A DNA stretch of 64,000 nt from Warburgia ugandensis (taxonomy: Eukaryota; Streptophyta; Magnoliopsida; Canellales; Canellaceae). The notes under the pieces were generated by a model. The model saw only the letters and a program-made list of their open reading frames with translations, did no database searches and was not told where the DNA came from. A program made the translations under genes and the position numbers. This document shows, piece after piece, positions 36,664 through 46,750 of the stretch; the stretch's first letter is position 1; every line of letters begins with the position of its first letter. The stretch spans positions 26,389,426 through 26,453,425 of the forward strand of contig CP141136.1 in the NCBI GenBank assembly GCA_035236585.1, read 5' to 3'.

Positions 36664-37650
36664 GTGCTTGATAGCCTTGATTCCCTCCAGTATATTTGTT
36701 AACTAACTATTTTTAGTAGCTATATGGGCGTTCTTATTTAATCATGCATTATTGACAAATCTTTTGCGCACAATTATTAATATTCCTTGACACTGTTTGG
36801 CACTGTACCGTTTTTCTTTAAATAGATATCTACTGTTGCACTTCTCTTTTTCTCCTTGAAAGATGGAGAATGAGTCCCCGTGAACACACAATCTTTGCTT
36901 GGACTGCTTCTCGGTTTTTTATCACAGCAAGTGTTTCCATGCGTTTGATGGTTAGATGGGAGTCATGAAAATTCTTAACTACATCTCTTTAGCTGGCAAG
37001 GAAGAACAAGAATGCCTCAACTTTTTTCCCATAAGTTCTACAGAATACCTTCTTGATTTAAAGTTTGCTCTTAAATTTCAAAATCTGCTCATTGTTGTCA
37101 CCAAAGAGCCATAGCTTTTGATAAACCTAATGTTCTATATGTCTAGAGCCATGTAAGTAAAGATACTAAGTGGTTTAAGAACATTGGTACAACCTTTCAT
37201 GAATGTTCAGAGACACCTTTATGGTGGTTGCCCTCTAAATTGGAAATTCGTTCCATCTTATCACAGAAAAGCCTTAGATACTATTGACGATCCACATGGT
37301 TGTAGCAGTTTCACAAAAATGATTTGCGGTGTTGATCTTAGTGTAAGGCCCATGGCAGGGTAGAAACTAATGCATGGGTTGCAAAACCATTTCCTTTCGA
37401 TTTGTTTATGTACACTAGGTATGTGTTGTGTTCAATACTTCTGCTAAGAAACACTTTAAGCGCAGGTGTTGCTCGTATAGACCAACTCTAAGAAGCTAGC
37501 TTTTCCTTTTTGGTTCATAATCTCTACATTTTTATTTTAAGGTAGACACACACACACACACACACACACTCCCCTATGCACAGCCAATCCAATTTTTGGA
37601 AATGTCTAAATTAATATCTAATACAATAACCAATCGAATCTGTAGATTAA

Positions 37651-39648
37651 GGGGGGTTTATTTAACTGCACTTGTTTGGCATTTTGTTGGCATATTTCCT
37701 GTAATTTCTCCGATGCTATCTTGTGTGATATTTGAGATATGTGTCATATATTCTGTGATATCTTGTATGATATCTCAGATATGTGATATTTGTTCTGTGA
37801 TATTTTCGACAATATCTCTAGTGATGTTTTTTATGATATCTGAGATATGCCTCAGATATGAAAAACATATGCCTTTTAGATATCACAGTTAAATAAGCTG
37901 CATTTCTAGCATATGTCATGATATCAATTAGTACCTTAATATTCATCAATGATCTGAGCCATTCATCTATGCTATAATATTTCTAAGGCCCAGGGATTTT
38001 ATGGTACCTTTGTTGTATATGCATTTGTGTGGCACCAAATACTGCAAAATTGTATGGGTAATACCCTCATTTCCTTGTTAAATAACATAATTAAAAGATC
38101 TTGAGAAGACTAAAAGGTCTTCAGAAGAATTTCATAATTGATGCAATGCTAGCAAGTAAGAATAAGACTGAAAGGTTGACTTATGACTAGCAAAAAAGTT
38201 AAATTGATAGGCAGGAGTGCTTCTTGCAACCATATTATTATCCCTTGGTGAACTTGCAAGATATCAGAAGAGAGTAGTGGATGAATGGTCGGATTGTCCA
38301 AAAGTGGGGTTTTATAATTCAAAATTGGGTCAAGCAGATGAATGGGTTAGATCATCCAAGGCAGTTGGACTCAAAAGTGGGGCTCCATGGCATTCCTCTT
38401 GCTAGATGGCAGGAACAACGCAGGGCTAAATGTACAAGAGGAGTGCTCACAATTTGGTGATCCATTCCACTCATCTGTTGGACCCCACCTTAGACGGGTC
38501 GTGAGGAGAAAATCTCACATATCAAACAATTCTAGCCCTTGGATTCGTTATATTATCATAGTCACCAAGAATGAGGATTTCCAACTTTTTAGTTTGATTT
38601 CTGCCAAATGGAGTGGTACATCTGGTGAGACCAGCAGCCTGATGAATTATTTTATTAGTAATGGCGTGTCATTTGTGGCACATTCGAGTTCCATTAAGCG
38701 TTCCCCATCATCAATGGCAAACAACAAACAAGATCCTAGGATTAGATAATCACAACCGTCCATAAAGCGGTCCACATCATCAATGCCCACATTTTTGAAC
38801 AATATGAACTATTCATCTCACCCATCTTTGCCGTAGATGGGCAATGTGGTGAAGATCGCATATTTCTGATGATCAATCATTGATTATCTCAGCTATCAAA
38901 ACGGACCGTAGTAAAATCGGCGTACTCAAAGCAGCTCATGAAAAAATCAATGGCAGGATATCTCCATTAGTATGCTGACTTTTGAGTCATAACCCAAGAT
39001 GGTCAAGATGAACGGCAAGATCATCGTTAAAGAGGGCCCCACTTTACTTTTTGTTTATAAAGCCATAAGTCCCGATAGTCCTAATGGCTTGGGAATTCAT
39101 TTCCTAAAAGTGAAAAGGGAAATAAACGACTCCAAAGCAAGACACGCGGCAGAATCCTGTGAAAGATACAATTCATCGCACCGCTATTATAAAACGGTCC
39201 ACAAACAAAAAAGACCAGAAAGAGACTTCCAAAACCCATGGAATTCAATTCCTCCATCTAGAATAATAAGGAATGTTGAAAACACCCTCTTCCCTCTCTC
39301 TCTCTAAAAAACGCAGTTTATTTTTTATTTTTCTCTCTCTACAAGAGGAGCAAATATACACTTGAATCTACATTTGGCATATTTGAAATAACACCAAACA
39401 CATCAGCATGACAAAAGTTAAATAAAACCGATATCTTAGATATGCCAGAGATAACACGGTTAAATAAACCTGATATCTCAGAAACGCGGTTAAATAAACC
39501 TGATATCTCACATATGCCATAGATAACGCGGTTAAATAAGGTGCACATCTCACATATGCCACAGATAACGCGGTTAAATAAGGTGCACATTTGAGATATG
39601 CCGTGATATCTCAAAAACGCCATACATATGCCGTTAAATAAACCCCCC
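37651..39648. mobile_element. PIF/Harbinger-like non-autonomous element
   Basis: Terminal inverted repeats GGGGGGTTTATTTAAC(T/G)GC flank 1998 bp. The target duplication is TAA at 37648-37650 and 39649-39651. The paralogous A sequence at about 3463-3470 has one uninterrupted 'gattaaatcat', an exact empty site. A 3-bp TAA/TTA target and G-rich termini are typical of PIF/Harbinger. No transposase or Myb-like gene is found inside. The interior 38200-39310 is AT-rich with unrelated frames. It is probably mobilised in trans. Confidence 0.9.
39400..39640. repeat. Subterminal tandem repeats of the Harbinger-like element
   Basis: About four repeats of the phrase 'cgcggttaaataa' alternate with 'gatatctcacatatgcca'-type words. 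The GTTAAATAA word is also the inner part of the terminal repeat and recurs near the left end (about 37888). GATATC-rich palindromes fill 37720-37880 at the other end. Confidence 0.85.
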
Positions 39649-39876
39649 TAAATCATTATTCCAATTTTAATAATATGAGTCTCATAATCTTCTGGAAAAA
39701 TTACACTCTCTAAGCCATACGAATCCACATTAAACATGTTATTTAAAATATAAGGTCCAGTAGTCTCTTAAAACAAGATATCAAACATAACGTTCCATTG
39801 CTAGAACACACTTAAGGATTAAAATAATACCTCAAATTTATGATCTGCATTCTAATCTCTTCTTGTTTTTTACAGG

Positions 39877-40340
39877 ATGGTGAACCCTGTATCTGCTGCT
39901 CTAGATTTCAAAGCAATGCTTGAGGCAGCACTTCTCAGCCCTTACAAATTCTGTATGCAAATTTCTTGATCTTCATTTATATGTGTTAGTGTAATGATTT
40001 TGCAATTGTCTCGCTGTTTGTAATTTTCTCTTGATAGTTAGAGACACATCCACCTCTGCCAGTCTCCCTATTTGTTTTAAGTAATCATCTCTCTCCCCTC
40101 TGAGCTCTTGCTGTCTCTGCCCACAAGCTTGGTAAAAGGATTCAGTGTGGTATATATGCTTTGCCATTATCTAGTGATGAGTTTGTTTGACTAGTAGATA
40201 TTGTTTATTTCTAAGTTTTAAATAAACTACTGCCTTGGCAGACGACGAGGAGAGTTCATCATTGCCTGATGCTGTCAGTGGCAGCATTGAACATATGCAT
40301 GCAGAGCTGGTTGGTTTTGCTCTCTCTAAAGAAAGCATTA
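39877..40340 (+). pseudogene. Fragment of the unidentified gene (exons 3-4), copy B
   Basis: Exon 3 is at 39877 onward. Two bases are missing in its first codons compared with A, so the frame runs DGEP before shifting. Exon 4 is at 40240 onward (SSSLPDAVSGSIEHMHAEL). Exons 1, 2 and 5 of the A gene have no match in B. The truncated duplicate has no sign of function. Confidence 0.75.
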
Positions 40341-40344
40341 TAGC

Positions 40345-40425
40345 TGTGTATTGTGGATCCTTTGTGGTCTGCCACTTCCCTGACCGTGCATGCGTGGGAG
40401 CTTTGTGCACTAGACGGCCCTTATT
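40345..40425 (+). repeat. Au-type SINE fragment, shared with A
   Basis: Same junction and truncation as 4248-4335 in A. It ends at 'tagacggccctta', where similarity to A stops. Confidence 0.65.
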
Positions 40426-40724
40426 ATTCCCCGGACACACTGCATGCGATGCAGATTTTGTGTTGATTATGCCTCTGCAGCTTTAATCATTGGATGAGAA
40501 TTGTTTAGGGTTTTTTAGAGAATGTAGACCATTGATTTTTACAAGATGGGATATTCGTTTGGCGGGAGATCAAAAACTGGTGGGTGCCTTTAACTTTTTC
40601 ACATGAGGAATTTTCCCATGTCGGCCACAAAAAGTGCTTTGCTCCGTCAATCATTCAAGTGATGCCTCCAAGTCAAGTCGTCTGAAATCAATAGAATATC
40701 TCTCTGCCTACCCTTGACAAAATT

Positions 40725-40728
<4 letters not shown>

Positions 40729-40758
<30 letters not shown>

Positions 40759-40890
40759 GCAAAGCCAGATCAGGTTGGTTGAGTTCAGATTATCTCAACT
40801 TCTGTGATTTCGGAGGCTGAGCATTCTATCGAGCAACGTTTAATCGCCGAATTAAGAGGGTATTTTGTGCTGTGTTCTGATCTCGTTCAG
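40729..40890 (+). other. Probable 5'UTR exon of CNL gene B, with (CT)n tract
   Basis: The CT run at 40729-40756 is shorter than in A. It is followed by the same conserved sequence and the donor TCGTTCAG|GTAATG at 40890/40891. The intron to the coding exon (about 42719) differs from A: about 41190-42090 replaces the A sequence at 18220-18640. Confidence 0.45.
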
Positions 40891-41189
40891 GTAATGATCT
40901 TCTGTTTGATTTGATTTGATTCATGTATAAGCTTTTCCTTGGATTCCTGCCCTATACCTTCTTATTGGATGCCTGTAATTAAAGGAAAATTATCTACTAC
41001 ATAAGCCTAAAAACTTATGCATAGATCTTTCCCTGAACAAACAGTCCATTTAAGTGTTGTTTTGAGTGACGATATGTTCTGTTCTAGGGCAAAACAAGAC
41101 TGCTATCAGCTTGATCCTTTTTTTCTTCAGGAAATGACATTCCCACGCCCCTTTAGAATTTACCATATCTTTATTTGTTATAAGTGCAA

Positions 41190-42090
41190 ATGAAGCTTCT
41201 CATTCTCTTTCCACAATAAGAGTCTCGGAGGATCATCTTTCTGGTTTGATCTTTCCTACATTAAGTATGGGGAAAGAAGCCATGTTGGGACCACATTTTT
41301 TTTTAAAGATGAACGGGCCACTTTCCTACCGACACCCTTTCTCTTCTTCCCTTGACATGGATATCATAGCCAAGAAATTTCCAAGCAAATGCAGACTTGG
41401 GTAAGATTTTGCTCTCTCAACTTTCCAAGATATTGGCCTGAAAATGAAACTTCCAGTCATCTAGTATGAAGAAAGATTGTAATGAACCATTCCCAACTAC
41501 TAGAATTCACTACATAACTTCCCCTCTGCTATTCTGCATCTGGCTTCTTTGACGCTTTCCAACCTACTAATCTCAAGATCTACATCTCGGGTATGCTTCT
41601 TCACTTCTTTTAAGTCTATATATGCTTTTGTCTAATTAATTTCCTTTTGCTATAATTACTTTGATCTAACTTGATACCAATTTGTGGTAATTTATGATGG
41701 AGAATATTTGATTTGATTTTTTTTTTCCAAGTACTGGGTATCAAACATTGTAAATAATCTTACTAAAGAGATGGTTTGTAATTTAGCTGCTAAAGAAAAA
41801 AGGAAAATAATCCACATCGTATCTGAAAATAGAACTTAAAATTGAAAACATGACAGCTTTATCTTTTCTTCTTGGGGCCTGGTGTTTGATCTAGCACATT
41901 TGAATTCTAATTATTTATGCGAGAAATTAATTCAGTATTAGATTCCGCTAGTTGTGCACTTAAACAGACTTAAACATTGAATTCTTAGGATAATAATTCA
42001 TTTCTCATGTTTAACTGAAAACAATTCCTTCTTTGAAATGGGAAGGAACAGAGTCATTTTTTTATTCTCTAGATGTACTGTTAGAAACCC
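41190..42090. other. B-specific intron/spacer sequence
   Basis: Not similar to the A intron at this place. No coding potential or terminal repeats are recognised. Similarity to A resumes at 'tactgttagaaacccagtga'. Confidence 0.4.
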
Positions 42091-42724
42091 AGTGATCGGT
42101 TTGTCCTGATGTATAGTCTTGCTTTTGGGGCGTTGATCTGGTGATTCCACCAAGAATTCGATGACATTTCTATGGTGGGAATGTTGGACGAAGGGTGTAG
42201 ATCATATTAGAATAAAATGTGCTATCGCATTGAGTTTGACAACCGACAAATAAGATGGTTACATTTTGCTTGTTTTTCTTATTTACTTTTCATTTTGTCT
42301 ACTTGTTTTTCTTAATTATTTTTCATGAGTCTATTTGACTAATCTTACGAGCATAGCTCAGAACTACGAAAACTCAGCTCAGATTCAAAACTGAGGCAAG
42401 TAGAGTCAACTCGTGGGGCGACTTAGAAATTCTCAAGCTGAAATTTTAACAAAACTTAAATCAAAATTCTATTTCTATTTTGGAAAATCTAACATATATT
42501 TTCATAAGACAAATGTTTGGAGAGTCGGTTAAGAGCGTTCTACACCGAGCCTTATCTTAATTGACCTGATAACGAGCGAGTCACTTAGCAATTTGACTAG
42601 GTTTCCAGCCGAGTTGAACTACTTGAACGAGTTTACTAGTCAGACCACAAGTTTTAAACTATTTTTCCAATATTTGATACGATAATGCTTTGATATTGAA
42701 GTGCAGTGTGCTTTTGTAGCAGCC

Positions 42725-43789
42725 ATGGCGGATTTCTGGGAAGCAGTCAAGATTGGATTGGAAGCGGGCAAGATTGGATGGGAAGCAGGCAAGATTGGAT
42801 GGGAACAGTCCAAGTATATCAGACACCTGGAACAGAATGTTGGAACACTGCGAAGCAAAACAAGAGTCTTGGAGGCTCGACAGAAAGATATAAAAGAGGA
42901 ATTGAGGAAACTAGAGGTGCAAGCAGGAAAGAAGAGAAAGAGAGAGGTCGAAGAATGGTTAAAAAATGTGAAAAAGATTAAGAAGGAAGTCAATACCGTA
43001 TCAGAGAGATGCAGAGATGAAAGAGGATTGTGGTCACGTTATAAACTGGGGAAGCTAGTTGCAGAGCAGATAACCCAGGTCGAAGAGCTTCATGAGAAGG
43101 GCAAATTTCCTGATTCCATAGTAACCAGTCCATTGGTTGGCGGTGGAAGTATTATGCCCTTTCCTCCATTAACTGGTCAGAGAAATCATGAGTTGGAAAA
43201 ACAAATTTGGGATTCCATGGTAACCGGTCTATTGGTTGGCGGTGGAAGTATCATTCGCGTTCCTCCATTAGCTGGTGAGAGAAATCATGAGTTGGAAAAA
43301 CAAATTTGGGATTGTTTACATGATACGAAGATTGCAAAAATTGGCATCTGCGGCATGGCAGGTGTGGGAAAGACTACTATCACAAAGCACATTAACAATC
43401 GTCTCAAAGGTGCAGGGAATTTTGATTCCATCATCTGGGTAACCGTCTCAAAAGATCTGACCTTGAAGAGGTTGCAAAGTGATATAGCAGAAGCCATTCA
43501 ATTGCGTTTTTCCAAACATGAAAACAAATTTCGTAGATCGGTGAGACTTTTTGAAGCTCTTGTTCGGAGGAAGAAATTTGTACTGATCTTGGATGATGTC
43601 TGGGAGGCATTTCCATTTGAAGAAGTGGGCATTCCGGAGCCCAATCAAGATAACGGTTGCAAGGTCATAATTACCACAAGGATGTTGCAAGTTTCTCGGG
43701 CATTAGAAACACAGACAGAAATCAAGATAGATGTTCTTCCTCGCAAAGAAGCTTGGGCATTGTTCAAAAGCAAACTTGATATAATTTAA
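42725..43789 (+). CDS. Truncated CC-NB-ARC protein (CNL B), 354 residues
   Basis: The open frame from ATG 42725 to TAA 43789 follows the same start as the A pseudogene. It has a coiled coil (residues 1 to about 110), a linker, P-loop GMAGVGKTT (about residue 220), RNBS-A WVTVSKD, kinase-2 LILDDVW with its Trp, and RNBS-B VIITTR. It ends a few residues after WALFKSKLDI. GLPL, RNBS-D, MHD and all LRRs are missing, because unrelated sequence follows from about 43785. Typical CNLs are 850-1000 residues. Two in-frame expansions distinguish it from A: three 21-bp heptad units in the coiled coil and a duplicated 99-bp linker. It could be a pseudogene or a truncated CC-NB protein like those reported as NLR partners or decoys. 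The sequence cannot decide which. Confidence 0.8.
   Translation: MADFWEAVKIGLEAGKIGWEAGKIGWEQSKYIRHLEQNVGTLRSKTRVLEARQKDIKEELRKLEVQAGKKRKREVEEWLKNVKKIKKEVNTVSERCRDERGLWSRYKLGKLVAEQITQVEELHEKGKFPDSIVTSPLVGGGSIMPFPPLTGQRNHELEKQIWDSMVTGLLVGGGSIIRVPPLAGERNHELEKQIWDCLHDTKIAKIGICGMAGVGKTTITKHINNRLKGAGNFDSIIWVTVSKDLTLKRLQSDIAEAIQLRFSKHENKFRRSVRLFEALVRRKKFVLILDDVWEAFPFEEVGIPEPNQDNGCKVIITTRMLQVSRALETQTEIKIDVLPRKEAWALFKSKLDII
42751..42813 (+). repeat. Three 21-bp repeats in CNL B coiled coil
   Basis: Units at 42751-42771, 42772-42792 and 42793-42813 encode IGLEAGK, IGWEAGK and IGWEQSK. The A copy has one unit (VWEQLK). The period is exactly one heptad, so the coiled-coil register is kept. Confidence 0.95.
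43112..43309 (+). repeat. 99-bp in-frame duplication in CNL B linker
   Basis: Two consecutive 99-bp units (43112-43210 and 43211-43309) encode 33 residues each, from DS(I/M)VT to EKQIW. They lie just before the P-loop. The A gene has one unit. The frame is kept. Confidence 0.93.
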
Positions 43790-43814
43790 AGAATGTTTCA
43801 ACAATGACACCTTC

Positions 43815-44040
43815 AACGGGAAGTCAGATCACCTCAAGGAAGTAAGGAGGAACTGTGTCAAGTTGAGCTTGTGAATGTTTGCTCAAGAATGCAATGGTGA
43901 TTCTCAGTAGTTTCAAGATGGCGCTGGCAAATAGAGAGATGCGGAACAAAATTTGCCAGAAAGTAGAATTGTTTTCACAGGCATGGTCTAGTCTTGTTAT
44001 CTTATTCTGCTCGGACCTTCAGCTGGTTCATTGTTTTGAA
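43815..44040 (+). pseudogene. F-box/FBD-domain protein relic (B)
   Basis: It begins about 25 bp after the CNL B stop. DHLKEV, then after a shift MLKNAMVILSSF, a basic stretch (NREMRNKICQ) and SSLVILF match the FBD pattern seen at 28655-28910. There are stops and phase changes, and no F-box. It marks the sequence that replaced the CNL's 3' half. Confidence 0.6.
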
Positions 44041-44366
44041 CATTTAAACACAAGTAAAACTACGTACATTGAAAGTTCGGTAAATAATTTTGTTTATGAT
44101 CCAAGGGTGCAAATATTAAGGGAGAAAATGACTATCTATGGGTAACTCAATCCATTGAGTAGCACTTTTTGTTGTAACAACTTAACTAGGTGCATCTATT
44201 GGTTAGATCACCAATTCCAACCACTTCGATCCACTCCAGTACTGGTGGTCTCCATAAAACTTCATATCAATTGTATGCTCGTATGTAAATATGGATGAGA
44301 TCCAAGATTTGCGGAGATAATTAGATACATTAATTTGAATCTGGTTTCTCAATTTTTTTCTTTTGG

Positions 44367-44800
44367 AGTGACCCGACATGGCCTGAGCATGAACGTAATG
44401 TTCAGGGCAGCCTTGACTCTTCATCAACTACAAATGGAGTTACGGACCTCCAAAAACCAGATTTCAGCCCAATATACATGTTACATATGTTCTCACTGGA
44501 AATTTCAGTGACAGAGAAGAATTCCTATGGGCGGGGTGTGGCTCATTTAGAGGAGCTCTAACAGGCATTTTTTATACGTTTGGTTTACGGAAACTTGACT
44601 ACTTGTTTAAGGCTTTAAGCATCTCTTCTAATATCACCTTTTTCTTTGAGCACAAAAGGTTGGTGGTCTGCAACACCAATACATCAATTGCTTCCCAACC
44701 CATCTACTCATTTTTAGATGTTGATCTGACCCACCCATATTATATGTATCCAAAATTGGGTTATGGTGGGCCAGTTCTCCTCTCATGGTCTTATCGATGT
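44367..44800 (+). repeat. Duplicated block R, copy 2
   Basis: Copy of 27751-28145 with about 45 extra bases near 44440-44480. It lies between the FBD relic and the start of block S. In A the order differs (block R lies before the FBD relic). Confidence 0.8.
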
Positions 44801-45003
44801 TAGCGAGCTAGTCAATTTTAATCTTTCCATCTATGACTTGTTATTTACTACTTACAAATTATCAACTAATACTAAATGACCCCAAAAGACATCTAGAGCA
44901 GTTGATCGCACACAAAATGGCACTTTTTTTGTTATTATTATGTTGGGTCAAAAGTTTGAGGTGGTACTTTCTCTTATTTCAATTGAACTCTAAAATATGA
45001 AAC

Positions 45004-46750
45004 TGTCACACACCCCCTGGCCGGGGGGGTCCACAGTAACAATATTGTCCGCTTTGGGCCCACTAGGTCCGCACAGCTTTACTCTTCCCCCAGCTTCCCA
45101 CGGGAAAACGCTTTGTTACTGTGAGAGGCAAATCCCGCCCCTTATAACCAGGCCCATCTCTACCCCCTAGCCGGTATGGGACTAACTCTCTTGCGTCCCG
45201 CCCTCAGACCATCTCGGCTCCCCTCACAAGGCCAAGCCTCAAGCCATCTTGGCACGGTAGCCATCTCCCACTTACGGGACACACGCGCCTGTGTGTCACC
45301 ACACGAGCGACGGTGCGGCTAGCCACCCATCCCCGGGGTCGGGGTTTGGCTCTAATACCATTTGTCACACACCCCCCGGCCTGGGGGATCCACAGTGGCG
45401 ATATTGTCCCGTATAGGGCCCGCAGGTCCCACGGGTTTTGCTTCTCCCCCTTTCAGGGGAAAACCGGTTGTTTCTGTGAGAGACCGAAGTCTCGGATCTC
45501 CCGAATCCACCTTCCCCCTAGTGGTACCTCCCGTGTTCCTCCTCAGACCATCTTGGGTCCCCTCACAAGGCCAACCCTCAAGCCATCTTGGCACGATTCG
45601 CCGTGTCGGGCTCCAGCTCTGATACCATTTGTCACACACCCCCCGGTCTGGGGGGTCCATAGTAACAATATTGTCTGCTTTGGGCCCACTGGGTCCGCAC
45701 AACTTTGCTCTTCCCCCAGCTTCCCAGGGGAAAACGCGTTGTTCCTTAACAAGGTCCAATATTGGGGCTCCCCACAAAGTATCTTGGGATATTGCTCAAA
45801 GTATCTTGGCCCACAACCTCAACCCATCTTGCGCACCCTCAGCCCATCTTGGTTCCACCCTCACGGGTTTGTTCCCTACGCAGAGCGAACTCCACTCAGG
45901 ACGCGTTGTTCGCGTTATCAGAGATACGCAGCGGACAATATTGTCCCCTTTGGGTCCCTCAGAGTATCTTGGGTCCCCTCACAAGGCCAACCCTCAACCC
46001 ATCTTGGCAAACCTCAGGGTTTTGTTCCTGATCCCAGGACACGTTGTTATTGTGAGAGGCAGATCCCACCCCTTATAACCAGGCCCATCTCCACCCCTAG
46101 TCGGTATGGGACTAACTCTCCTGCGTCCCGCCCTCAGACCATCTCGGCTCTGCTCGCCTCACAAGGCCAAGCCTCAGGCCATCTTGGCACGGCAGCCATC
46201 TCCCGCTTACGGGACACACGCCCTCGTGTGTCACCACACAAGAGACGGTGCGGCTAGCCACCCATCCCTAGGGTCGGGGTTTGGCTCTGATACCATTTGT
46301 CACACATCCCCCGGCCTGGGGGGGTCCACAGTAACAATATTGTCTGCTTTGGGCCCACTAGGTCCGCACGGCTTTGCTCTTCCCCCAGCTTCCCAGGGGA
46401 AAACGCATTGTTCCTTAACAAGGTTCAATATCGTCTGCTCTTAGGCTCCCCTCAGAGTATCTTGGGCTATTGCTCAGAGTATCTTGGCCCGCAGCCTCAA
46501 CCCATCTTGCGCACACTCAGCCCATCTTGGTTCCACCCTCACGGCTTTGTCCCGTACGCAGAGCGAACTCCGCCCCGAGGGCCTCGTTCCAGTTAAGGTC
46601 CGATATTGTCCTCTTTGGGGCTCCCCTCAGAGTATCTTGGGCGATTGCTCAGAGTATCTTGCCCCTACAAGGCTCAACCCATCTTGGTTCCACCCTCAAG
46701 GGTTTGTTCCCTACGAGTGCACAGCGGAAGCAGATGCCTCTCAGGACGCA
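45004..46750 (-). mobile_element. Nested LTR/TRIM-like cluster with tRNA-iMet primer site
   Basis: A GC-rich insertion in AT-rich DNA. On the plus strand four units start TGTCACACA (45004, 45363, 45630, 46298). The last three are each preceded by GGCTCTGATACCATT or a near form. On the minus strand this is an LTR end (TGTGTGACA) followed two bases later by TGGTATCAGAGC, the primer-binding site for initiator tRNA-Met. The units share the 'aatattgtccgctttggg' and 'cctcacaaggcca' phrases. No gag-pol is present. The paralogous A site (5850-5859) lacks it, and eight host bases (aaatcact) are missing from B at the junction. I read it as several TRIM or solo-LTR pieces, nested or recombined. Confidence 0.75.

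Larger units (their letters stand above)
31487..36682 (-). mobile_element. CACTA (En/Spm)-like element with Ulp1 gene, copy 1
   Basis: Composite element read on the minus strand. In plus coordinates its parts are a hAT-like terminal segment (31487-31700), an inverted-repeat array (31711-31958), a tandem 255-bp repeat (31991-32765), and a multi-exon gene running leftwards (about 36663 to 33000) with Transposase_24-like and Ulp1 parts. The other end is lost. At 36682, within the first exon region, it is cut and joined to block P copy d. Copy 2 (57274 on) has the same order, which fixes the left boundary at TAGG(A/G)G. The main CACTA transposase (Tnp2/DUF4218 type) was not found, so the element is defective or only part of one. 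Confidence 0.75.
36681..40430 (+). repeat. Duplicated block P, copy d (B paralogue of 2548-4335)
   Basis: It runs collinearly with the intron and exons 3-4 of the unidentified gene in A, interrupted by the 1998-bp Harbinger-like insertion. It lacks the A SINE fragment at 3943-4058. The start shares CCCTCCAGTATATTTG with copy b. Confidence 0.88.

Noticed and set aside
39339..39623. 94-residue minus-strand frame with internal repeats
   Set aside because: The protein repeats simply translate the Harbinger element's subterminal tandem repeats.
45313..46257. 314-residue open frame on the plus strand
   Set aside because: It lies wholly in the GC-rich LTR/TRIM cluster, crosses unit borders and has overlapping open frames in other phases. 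There is no domain. Low stop density comes from the base composition.
45004..46750. Cassandra-type element carrying a 5S rRNA sequence
   Set aside because: I looked for the 5S-like promoter region on both strands of the cluster and did not find it. Only the LTR-like ends and primer site are shared.
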